The translations under genes and the position numbers were made by a program. This document shows positions 10,745 through 22,700 of a DNA stretch of 64,000 nucleotides, one piece after another (the stretch's first letter is position 1; every line of letters begins with the position of its first letter). The notes under the pieces were generated by a model. That model was not told where the DNA came from. It made no database searches and saw only the letters and a list, made by a program, of their open reading frames with translations. The stretch comes from Heterodera schachtii (lineage: Eukaryota; Nematoda; Chromadorea; Rhabditida; Heteroderidae). The stretch is from NCBI GenBank assembly GCA_023374025.1, contig SIJG01000050.1, forward strand, positions 1 through 64,000, read 5' to 3'.

Positions 10745-13700
10745 GAACAAAGGCCAATGCGACAAAAATGACGATGACGACGAGGATCAAAATGAGATGG
10801 AACAGTTTAACAGAGAACTCAATGATATTTGCCAAATGTTGCTTGCTCATCATCGCAATGAAGTTGCGAAAGTTGGCCGGCTTTGCGCAAAAATGGGCCA
10901 AGGAATTGGCCAAGCTTTGGCCATCCAACAACGAATCCCAAATCCCGACGAAGTTCAACAACACGGGAAGAACAATGCCAGGGACAACAGAAGCAATTGT
11001 TCTTTCGACGAAAATGAAAGTGATAGCGAAAGTGACGATCCAACGGTGGAGCATCCGTTGCTGTTCGCTCGTCGTGCGCTTCGTCGTCTCAAATTGCCCA
11101 CCATTCTTGACATTTGTGCCGCAACCGAAGCACAACTGCGAGAATACGGCACAAAACTAAGTGCCATTGTCAAACAAATCGCCAAATTACGTGTTCAAAA
11201 CGGCGGAGCACTGACAACCGAATTGGAATTGCGGAGCAGACAGAAACAAGCACAAAATCTGCTGCATCAAATTGGAAATTTCATGCCACAATTGGTCGTT
11301 GAAGAGGAGGAAGTGGCGGAAATTCTCACTTTGGCCGAACAAAGCGCCCATCGCTTTTCCATTGGATTTCTGAACAAGGAACAGAAAAAGCAATTCGAAG
11401 AAGCAATTCGACAAGCAAAAAAGGCGTGTAGCAGTTTGAGATTAGCGAGACGGGTCGTCGAGTGGGAGCAGTTCGACCCCCCCCCCCCCCCCCGCCCTCT
11501 TAAATTTCCTTGGCTTCCTGACAATCCATCAGTGGTAAATCTCTCAGCGCAACGCTTGCTTTTGTGAAAAAATAAAAACAACTTTATTGAGTAGCTAAAA
11601 AAGATGAAAAAATCCTTGGAAGATTTTTTTAATAAAGCATTTCCTTATAATGTTACACCCCTTCGTTCAAACAAATAATAATTTGTCAACCACCACCTCT
11701 AGGCTTTCATGATTCTGTTGAAGCATAATTTGGACAGTTTGGTGGACAAATTTTATGAGGACTGTTACAAAAAACTGCTTCATGTTGGCAATGAAATATT
11801 AAAACGAGCGAAATTGACGAAAGAGTTTGAGGCCAATATGCTAAGTGCGCGGATCATTGGACTAAACATGCGGATTGAGATGGTGAGTTGAGAAGACATA
11901 GATAGCTTAACAAACAAAAAAAAAATCCAATGAATTTTTGTCTGTAATTTATGAACATTTCACTTTTTTGGGTGTGGAAAATTAACAAGGCATGTGAAAT
12001 GGTACCTTAGACATAGTTAAAACAATACTCCAATTGTGTGGTTTTCAAAGACCCGGGTTTTCTTGGAAAAAGTATTAAAATTAGAAGTTCAAGTTTTATT
12101 AATATCTTTTTAGTTTTCTTTTATTTTTTTTAAATAATGAATAAAAAATATATTTTAAATTATTTTTGTTCGCTACTGTTATTTTTGGGCCTTTAACTTT
12201 GAAAAATGCAGGACATGAACAGCTAAATAGCCTATTTATTTGACAGGCGTCAGAAACTGCCCACGCTTTGCTGCAGACACTCTCACACAAAACACGTGCG
12301 GCCCGGCATTTGGTACATGAAGCACAGAAACAGCTTCACGATATTATCACTAATGAGGCGGCAAAAGCCAAAGACGCGGACGAAAAGCCCACGCAATCGG
12401 CAGACACCACCAACATGGTGCTTATTATTTAGAGACCGGTTCCGGATTTTCTTGGCCCCAATCCGTAGTCCCGTATTTTTGGAAATAGCAGAATTGTGCG
12501 TGATTACGTAATAGTCTGGCCAAATGATTTTTGAATGCCGATCAAATTTCAAAAATTTGATCGACTTATCTTTTTATGAAAAAAAATATATTTTTTAATT
12601 CCCCTAAATAGTTTATATCCGTGCAATAAAAATTCCTCACTTAATATTTGGGACAAAATCAGTTGTTTTTTGTTAATTAATATAATTTAGTTTATTTTCG
12701 TGGAAAAAATTATACTAAAATGGCATTATTATTTTTTTTAATTTAATTTTGCAATTTACAGGAGAATTCCCTGGCAAAAATGCAACCACCATATGCAGAA
12801 AATGAGGACTTGGCAGCACTTTTTGACTTTGATTCTCATGTCAAAAATGCATTTTTGGGTTTTGGATTGTTTAAATGTTTGGAATTGGATAAGTCCGAGT
12901 TACGAAATGCCTATGAATGGCTAACAGAAAACAGAAACAAAATTGGAAGTCGTCAGCACATTTTAGCGTTGCAAAATGAGTTTAAAGCAAAAATGTTGAA
13001 GTTTCGCAAGAAAAAATCATGGAAAATGAAAAGGTGGGTGATGAAAGAAAGAATTTTTAAATAATTTGCAAAATTTAATTCCTCCTTTAAAAATTTAAAT
13101 CTAAGAATTTAAAATTTCACATTTTTATGGCTTACTTTACCCTACAATTTTTCTTAACGAATTTTTCATCGGTTTCTATCCACTTTTGATTAGTGATTTT
13201 CGGATTGTCATTTTTCGAAAGTTTATTTGAAAATTTATTAAGATAGAATTTAAAAAATGATAACTAATTTGAAAAATTGAAAAAATGAATTGAAGTTTGT
13301 CTATTCCTTTACGCTTAAATTGTTGGGAAAACATTACAAAATACTAAATTAATAATTTGTACAGGGTTGAAAATGGTGAACTCGACTTTTGCAAGTTGGC
13401 AGAAAAACTGGCGAATGATCGGATTCAGACGGAAAGGAATTTGAAAGTCGAAGCAGAATTGGCAAAGAAAGCAGCGATCTCTGCGCAGAATTTGGGTCTG
13501 CCGGTTGTTGAACACATAAACGGCTATATCGACGCAATTAATCGTTCACAACAGGTGAAAAAAAGAACCGAAAAATGTTGTGTTCTTGTACTGTATGTAT
13601 TACAATGTACATACAGTATATGATAACACAAGGGAACCATGACTTAACGATACAATTTATTAGCGAACATTAGTGGTTTTCTTTCATTTGCGTTTAAAGA

Positions 13701-16700
13701 ACCTGAAAAATTCTGGAAAACCCGGTTTCTATTTAAAAAACAGGACAGGGCTAAAAAACTGCTGATTAAATTGAATGATCACTAATAAAACTGTGCCCCC
13801 CCCCCCCTCTCCTCTCTAGAGCTTCGAACGTTTGATGGAAAAAGAAGTGGTCAGTGATGCTGATCAGTTATCATTTGAACAACTCGTAGACAAAATCATG
13901 AACGACGGCGGTTTCTATGCTACGACGGAATGCATGGGTAATGCAAATGATGATCAAAAAGCCAAATTAATTTGAAAATAATTAATCGAATTAAAGGGGG
14001 ATTTTTAGCACATAAAAATATATTTTTTTGAGTTTTCGCCATAATTTTGTGTGTGTTGCCAAAATTGTTAAGAAAAATGTATAAGCGTAAAAATGAAAAA
14101 TTTAGTCGGACATAAAAAATCTTTTCTTCGCGAGATCACACAAATTTTTAATATTTTTACAATTTTTTACTTTCAAAAATTTATCGCAAAATTATATAAA
14201 TAATTTAAAAAACCAAAAATATATACATATTGTTTTTTTTTAATTTTATTCTAAAAAATTTACTTTTAGAAATGTGTGAAATTTTGGCTTTTAAATTAGA
14301 CAAATACCAAATGATTAATTATTTTTTAATCATTTTTTATCTTTTATATTATTTTAAATCCGAACATTTAATTTAAGAAAGAGAAAAGCTGAATAAACAC
14401 AATGCGAATTTGCGAGAATGGCTTATGCAATCGTACAAAAAATTTGTGGAAGAAAGCGCCAAGTTCGAGGAGTTCGACGCGGAAGACATAAGCGATTGGT
14501 GGAAAACATCAGCAGCAAACAAATCGAAGAAAACAGCTGTTACACAAAACCTTGCATTGGTCGCGAAAAGTGTCGAAGTGATCGCAGGCAAATTTTATTC
14601 AAATTGGAAAATTAATAATTATAATTTAAAATCAATTATAATTATATTGAAAATTGGCCATTTTTTACTCAAAAACTGGTCTTTGTTACAATAGGTCATA
14701 AGCCGCGGAACACCCAATTGTTGGCCATCTTTCTGCGGATGTTTGTGAAGATATTTTGTCCGGAAATGCGCGGTTTGATGTTGCAAGTGTCGACCGGAGA
14801 AGGCAAATCATGGATTGTCGCGATGTTAGCAGTGATTCTGCATACATTTGGCAAGAAGGAGCAGCCGACTGATCAGGAAGAGGTGGCACAGCGTGATCAG
14901 GAAAAAGAAAAGCATGGTCATGGTGAAACAAGCACTGATCAGACGGAGAAGGAACCTGCCCATGGTGCATCAGATATTGATAAAACGAAGGCGGAAGAGT
15001 CCCCTCATGGTGAATTCCATGATGAATCAGGCACTGATCAGACGGAGGAGGAAAGCATTGATATGACGGAGGAGGAAAGCATTGATCTGACGGAGGAGGA
15101 AAGCATTGATCAGACAGAGGAGGAAAAGCCTGCCCATGATGAATCAGGCACCGATCAGACGGAAGAGGAAAGCATTGATCAGACGGAGGAGGAAATGCCT
15201 GATCAGCAGGGGAAACTTGTTGCCGTGATCACTTCCAACAAACATTTGGCCGTCAAAGATGCGGAACACATGGTCCCCTTTTTCACTCTTTTCGGATTAA
15301 CGGTGGCCCATATTTCGCACGACGACCTCAATGATCAAATGTAAATAAAGGAGTTTAAATATTTATTGAATATTACAAAAAACTGGGTTTTGTAAATTTG
15401 CATTATAAACTATAGCTTTTTTAAAATCAAAAAGTTTTTATTCATGAAAATTAATTCTCTTTGAAAATCACTAAATTAATTTAAAGAACAAAGAAATTCT
15501 TTGTTAAATTCAAAATTTGCCAAATTATCTCAGATTGAAGAAAGCGTACGAGTCTGATGTTATTTATGGAACAATGCAAGACTTTCAGCTGCACGAAGCA
15601 TCTGACGAAATTTATGGAACGGTCAGTGAGTAAATAAATAAATGAGGGCTTTTCGTTCTTCCCACACACTTCATTTCTTTCATTTATTTTCTTAGGAATT
15701 TAAGAATTATTTTTTTTTGTAAATTTTCTATTTCAAAGTTTTTATTCTCAATTAAAAAATACGCCATTTTATACAAACCTCGCACTAATTCATTCCAATC
15801 ACCGAAACCTCATCCATTCCACGGCGTGCCAGTTTAGTTTAGTTAGCAAAGCTTTAAAAATGATTGAGTTCGTCTCTTTTTGTGTCCTATGGCGCACAAT
15901 TCTTTTGGAGTCCATTTGGTGGCCGTTTAATCGACCCCCACAGAAATTTATTTAGAATTACCAAAGTGGCCGTGAAATTGACGAACTGATCAATGACGAG
16001 GGCGATTCTTCAAAGGTAAAATTTGGTTTTTGTTGGGTCACTTTACGGAGAAATATTTTTATTTAAATTTTTTCTACGATTTTAGTTTTAATATGAAAGG
16101 CAAAAAAAAATTAAAATTTCTCCGGCTGCGCAATCGAACACCCAAATTCTTTAGAAATTAACCTTCTTAGGAAAACAAACAATTATCATTTTGAATTTGT
16201 TGGTCTCAATTCTTTTTTTTATAAATTTGCATTTGTACTCAAAATCTCAAGTATAATTTAAAAATCACGAGAGCCCTGAAAAGTTGTAAATTTGAAAAAC
16301 CGACGGTACCATCGGGGAATTTTTTTTTAATTATTTAAAGAAATCGCTTCCGACGACTTTTCCGGGTACTTGAATCATTGCCTAATTAGTTTTTGATATG
16401 TTTTGCTTCAAGAATGACGATGTGACGCACGAGCGCGAGCTTCGTCTGTCATTCAATTCGCCGGGAATGGAAAATCTGAACGATCAGTTTCTTTTGTTGA
16501 CGAAAGTTGGCCTACCCTTGGCCTTGAAGGCACTCAAAGAGGCCGAAAAAGAGGCAGAAAAAGAGACCGAAAAAGAGATCGAAAAAGATGCCGAAAAAGA
16601 GGCCGAAAAAGATGCCGAAAAAGAGGCCGAAAAAGATGCCGAAAAAGAGATTGAAAACGATGGGCTGCTGACAACGGAACAGGAAACAGCGCTAAAAAAA

Positions 16701-19700
16701 TATCTGGTCGGTTTGCGAGCGTACGAAAGTTGCACTAATAAAAAAAATATCGTATTCCTGCGAATTCATTCTCACGGCCTCTTTTTGGCGGAATGAAAAG
16801 TGCCTTTTGGACCAAAACGATGTGCGGGCGCGGCATTCACGCGCCCTAACAGACATTTCACCAATAAATATCGAATTTTCGGCATTTTACCGTACCTTTT
16901 TGAATTTATTAATTAAAATTATTTTTCAGTTTTTCTCGATTAAAAGTCTCTATTTTCAGACAAGCTTTCTCCGCTGGAATGTTGAGCAGTCTTCCAAAGC
17001 GAGGAGCAATCAAACGGTAAATGAACATAATTAAGTGGTAACCCCAATTTTTGCCTGGATAATTGGGCACGCTGAAATTAAAATGAGAAAATTTTTTGGA
17101 ATTTATTTGATAAATTTTAAAGGGTTTTTTATGGAATGCCCTTTACTTTGGCGCCCTGCTTATTTTGCGCTAAAATCAAGCAATTGATTAAAAAATTAAC
17201 ATTGGCTAAAGCAGACAAAAACACGCAAAATGGCAACGCGCAAATGGAGCAGTTCATTTGTTGGGCTGGCGATTCCCGTCGGAATTAATTGTCCAAAAAC
17301 AAATGCAATTTAAGAAAGCCGACAGTGCCAATGCGGACGAAGAGGAAGGGGAGGAGTCGAATGAGATGCCGATGCCGCAGATAAGCAAACACTTGGAGGA
17401 ATTCACTGAATTGGAACTCGAAGGATGGGTCAACTCGGCACTGCAATCGTTGAGCTTAAGCGAACAAGTGCAGTACATCAAACAGGCGGAGGAGCTGGAC
17501 AACAGAATGGTAAAGGCCAATTCAGGGCAAATCCGCCACAGTTTACTTACTCTCCCTCCCCACCCATTCATTTCCTCCATTGTTTTCCCAGCAAAATTTA
17601 AATTCTTTCAAATAATTTCAATCGAAAATTTGTCCACCCATGTAAATTGACGACTTTTTTTTTTTGCTTCTCAAACCCTCTTTTTTGAGGTGCGCTTCTT
17701 TCAAAACAAATTCACGAACAAGGGGGCCGGCGGTACCGATAGGCGCCGCTGGGGAAAATTTTAAGAATTTAATGATTTTGTTAAAAAAATAGCCAATTTT
17801 TTCAGAAATTTCCCTCTCTTTTTTCGGGCGAAGGGGGGCGGTGTCGACCGCGCCCCACCCTTTTTATTATGTATGATCAGAAACACGAATTTGCCAAAAG
17901 CTGAATTGTTCATCCATTTATTCTCCCTAACAGAATGCCAACAACGGCAGCGGCGGCATCGGAAAAATGTTACAAATGTCGGCACCGATGAGAATAGTGC
18001 CGGTGGACAACATGAACAGCGGCATCATTGAGAAGAACTCGCAGTACAGCAACGGACTGCATCAGTGTGTTCAGTCATTCCAGGAAGTGGAGCTCACCCC
18101 GCCCTCCTTGCAATGTGCCCACAAAAATAACCTCGGCTTCTTTCTGAGCAAAAAGGCAGACATAACATCGATCACCGGCACTATCGGAAACACTGATGAG
18201 CAAGACTTTTCCGGCAACACTTTCAACATAATGAACATCACTGTGCCACACTTCAAAGAACGAAAATACACGAAAGACAAGGACAAATTGTGTAAAGCCA
18301 TGAAGAGTGGTTGGAAAGCATCAGAGAAAAGGTAGAAGAAGCATCAAAACCCACCGAATTCATCGCCATTAAAAATTTGGAACTCAGAATCATGTTTATG
18401 GATTTTGACCAAGTAAGGCTAATTATAGGTTTTCTTAGACTAAGTGAATAAATGGGTTGTCCATCGGTGGGACTCGCCGCCTATTGGGTACCAAATATGG
18501 CAAATGCGCTTAAATAAGAATTGGAAAAAGGGATACCCCCCGATCGTTGCTATTAAAATACAGTTTTATACGAGTATTCCACTTAAGGCAATGGAATATT
18601 CTGAAAAGCGGGCGGTTTTGATAATCACCGAATCCATCAAAGATGCCGAAGAGATTGAGGCCGAAATCAAAGCGGACCCAAAGATTGCCGAAACGAGGCA
18701 AATTCGGATGTTCACTAAGGTGCAGGGAAAAGTCATCTTATTTTTTACGCCTTTAATTTATTTTGTATTTTTCCAAATAATTTTTATGCCATTTTTGACA
18801 AGTGATCCCGGAACCACATGGGTTTTGGCCATTTTTTAAAACACATATTGTTAGTAATGGTTTTTCTGCCCTTATTCAGGGTACTGAAGAGGAACGCAAA
18901 ATGTTGCGGGAGGATATGTGCACTGGCCACATTCTGATCGGCACGTTACTAATCGCGCGCGGCGTGGACGAAAACCCTTCGCCGGATGTAAGGGGCGGCA
19001 CCCTTTTGCGATAAATACCGTACACTCACCAGGATTGAAATTCTAGCAGGGCCCTAAAAATTAGGGAGGCGACATTCAAATTAAAAAAGATTTCCAATGA
19101 ATAATTAAAAGTATTAAAATGTATTTACAATAGGTTTTGGCCCATGGCGGTTTGGCCCACATCACCGCTTTCCCCCCGTGCAACCAACGCGTCGAGGAGC
19201 AGGCGGCCGGCCGCGTGGCGCGCAAGGGTCAGCCGGGCTCCGGCTGTCTGATCGTCCGCAAGTCGCACGTGCGGACGCTGCTTGGCGTCGCAGGAGACGA
19301 ACAATGGACGGACGAAGAATGGTCAAATTGGCGCATTAGGCGCGATGAAATGGTTGCCGCACAGCTCGAGTTCTTCCGCCTCAATCGGATCCCGCCAATA
19401 ATGCTTCACGGTGTGTAGTGCCGCCTTTATGCCGTTAAACAATTTTTTGGGTGTCATATTTTTTGGCAATTAAATTTGCGGGGAATTCAAAAGCATAAGC
19501 ATATACATATGGCTTACTATAACTGAGAGAGTCTCTAATGTATTCTTAGTCGATTTGTCGTTCATAATTCTGAAAGGCCCCAGTTCCAAATGTGGGGGGG
19601 GGGGGGTGGGAGCGGTGCATTAATTAGTGTTTGGTATGGTAATTAAAGTGGTAATCTATACACACACACACACACACACTGATCGGATCGGATTGTTGGG

Positions 19701-22700
19701 CTCCGTTTATGCAAATATATTTATTATTGCGGGGGATTATTTGATGCCCTCGTGTTTATGCCTTCTCCTCTCTCCTTCAGGCGCCCTCTACCAGCGAATT
19801 TGCCGAAGAATCCCCGAAGTGCGTGCCATGTGTGAAAAAGCGGGCGATAAGTGTCTGTACGCATTTATTCAAATTCTCGAGGCTTGGGCCTTTTGGAACA
19901 ACAAAATTGCATATGAAATTGACAAAAAAATTATGGATGCACAAAAAGAAGGCAAATCGGTGAAGTGAGTTTTAGAACAATTTTTTAGTAATTTATAATT
20001 TTATTAGGAGGATTGCGGTTTCGAAATTTTTGAAAATTTGATTTTTATCATTAAAATTTGTTCAAATTTTTTGAGCGTGGCTTTTCAGTTTTGCAATTTC
20101 TAAATTTTGTCAAGTTTTTTTTCTTTTTTTAAAAATCTGTTTCTACTTAATTACTCTGGTTCGAGTTTTTTTCCATGGCTTAATCTGCTAATTTCTCTGC
20201 TTTTGCCCCTTTTAGATGGGCTGTTCAAGAATGGGAAGAACATTTCTTCAAACTTTTTGATGCTTTCATTGCGGCCGAAATTGACAAATTGAGGAAATTT
20301 ATCGACAACTCAGAAAATGTTGAACTCTTCCGAAACCCGGCTTATCTGATCAATGCGGGACATCATCAGCTGGAAATTAAGGATTTTGACATTGCTGAAA
20401 AAATGTACAGGTGGGTACTGTTTTTGAATTTAATCACAAAATTTTAATTGTTAAACGGTGGGGCAAAATGCCGCGGGGTACCTGAAGCCAAGCAAAAACC
20501 TTTTGTGCAATATATCAATAAAAGCGCATACCGATTTTTTTTTTTTTGGCAGACCCAGTCCATTTTTTTCTCGACTCACAGCCGACCTAATGGGTGAGAG
20601 AGAAACCCGCGGATTTTCTTTTGCTGAAAATTCAAATCCAATTTATCCTCAATCGCTGCCTCTAAATTCCCTTGGATATTAAACAAAGTTAATATCCAAA
20701 AACATAGAGTCGATGATTTATTTGATTTAATTTTCTGTTTAGCAAAGCCGACCAATTGGACCCCGAATTTGGCGGAATTGCGCTTTACTATTTGGCCCAG
20801 ACATACATCGAGCAGAGTTTCAAACTTTTCAAGGAGGAAAATGAACGGACTGAGAAAAACAACGAATTGCAAGAGAAGGCGCGCAATTGCCTGACAAAAG
20901 CGGCAGAGTTAACGAAGGAGAGAATTGCTCAGATCAACAACATTTTGACCATGTCGGGAGTCTCGGGAATGAAAGCGGATGGTCGAATTTCTCGACAATA
21001 TCACCGAAAGATTGAGCTGTTCAATTCGTTCATGCACCAATGCAACACGTCGATTGAGACAATTGATCGGAGCAACGACCCAAAATATAAAGTAAGGAAA
21101 ACACTTTAGAAAAAGCCTCAGTGATACAGTATTTTTAAAAACAAATTCGGTATTATGATATACTATAAGGCTAACGGTCGCATTAACTATTACAGGGCGC
21201 TGCTGTAATCAAAGTCACAAAGCTTTTCGGAGTTGATGAGGGCCTTCGGAGAGTCAGAAAATGCGTAAAAGAACAACAGGCGGAAGAGGAAAAGCAGAAG
21301 GAGAAGAAGACAGTGGCAAATGCCGACCCTGAGCAAGTGCCAAATGCTGGACCTGAGCCAGTGGCAGATGCCGGCCCCGAGCAAGTGCCAAATGCTGGAC
21401 CTGAGCCAGTGGCAGATGCCGGCCCCGAGCAAGTGCCAAATGCTGGACCTGAGCCAGTGGCAGATGCCGGCCCCGAGCAAGTGCCAAATGCTGGACCTGA
21501 GCCAGTGGCAGATGCCGACCCCGAGCAAGTGCCAAATGCTGGACCTGAGCCAGTGGCAGATGCCGACCCCGAGCAAGTGCCAAATGCTGGACCTGAGCCA
21601 GTGGCAGATGCCGGCCCCGAGCAAGTGCCAAATGCTGGACCTGAGCCAGTGGCAGATGCCGACCCCGAGCAAGTGCCAAATGCTGGACCTGAGCCAGTGG
21701 CAGATGCCGACCCCGAGCAAGTGCCAAATGCTGGACCTGAGCCAGTGGCAGATGCTGGCCCCGAGCAAGTGCCAAATGCCGGCCCTGAGCAAATGCCAAA
21801 TGACAATGACCCACCTTTAGACGAACCGGGTAGGATATCCAATTTAATTTTGAAACAGATTTGATCTATTTCTCTATTAAAAAACACCTAAACAAATGTT
21901 CTCCTTTATCATTCACTTTTTATGGCAAATTTTCTGATTGAAAAAGCCAAGAATAAGGGAATTCCATTGTATTTTATATTTTGTCATGTTAATTAACCAT
22001 CTTCCCATGATTCTGCCCAGGAATAGTAGCCAAACTTGGGGATTATATAAAAATAAAAGTTGTGCGCTTGATACCGCCGACGTTTTTATTGACCTAATTG
22101 GTTCGGGTTCTGCATTAAATGATTCTACAGGTGATGCACCAGCTGGAGACGATGTTTTGATCCCTCTGGAAGAGATAAATGAGATGGCAAATGCTGGGTT
22201 GGGCCACTTTTACGAGTTGGACATTGCGTTGCCGAAACCGCCTTGGTGGACCATTGGCTTGCTGTTTGTTGTCGGAGTGGCACAAACTATCTATGGCGCT
22301 TATCTTGTTATACAAAGTGGCGGTGCTGCTGCAAAATGGGGCTGGGCACTGATGCAGGGGTAATATGTGAATCAGGCGGCTTACCTCATTTCGGCCACCC
22401 GCACGTTTCGGCCCCAGCCAATTTTTTGACAATAACTTTTTTCTTTGCCACCCAAATCCAACATGGTTGATATCATTCGAAAGCTTAACATGTTTAGAGC
22501 TTTTTCTAAGCTATTGATAAGTTATACATGCAAATTGCGAAGTCGACATTTTTGAAATTTTTCTTATTAAATTTTTTCCAGGCTTGAAAATCGTTTTGCT
22601 TTTTATAAGGCTAATAAAGTATGTAAAGAGCTCTCGAATGATACCAAGATTGTTGGATTTGGTTGACAAAGAAAAAAGTTATAGATTTAAAACTTGGCTG

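Larger units (their letters stand above)
14695..19410 (+). other. SecA-like DEAD motor domain (within the giant gene)
   Basis: The order of recognisable SecA blocks is nucleotide-binding fold 1 (PRNTQLL, STGEGKSW, VAVITSNKHLAVKDAE), the ITYGT-like block (DVIYGTMQDF), a PGMENL block, the cross-linking-like region ending in VPVDNMNSGIIEK and SNGLHQ, the MTGTA equivalent ITGTIG, then fold 2 (AVLIITESIKDAEEIEAEI, LIARGVDE, GLAHITAF, GRVARKGQPGSG). Bacterial SecA has the same order. Two acidic low-complexity insertions lie inside (about 14870-15200 and 16530-16655). No SecA C-terminal zinc motif is seen. Confidence 0.85.

Noticed and set aside
14695..19410. Bacterial contamination or a recent bacterial transfer of secA
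   Set aside because: The domain is split by many introns with phase-consistent junctions, has host-like base composition, and carries extra repeats in frame. At most an old acquisition.
21183..21864. Four long overlapping ORFs on both strands over the 48-bp array
   Set aside because: Shadows of the in-frame VPNAGPEPVADA repeat. Only the + frame entered from exon 21196 has matching splice phase.
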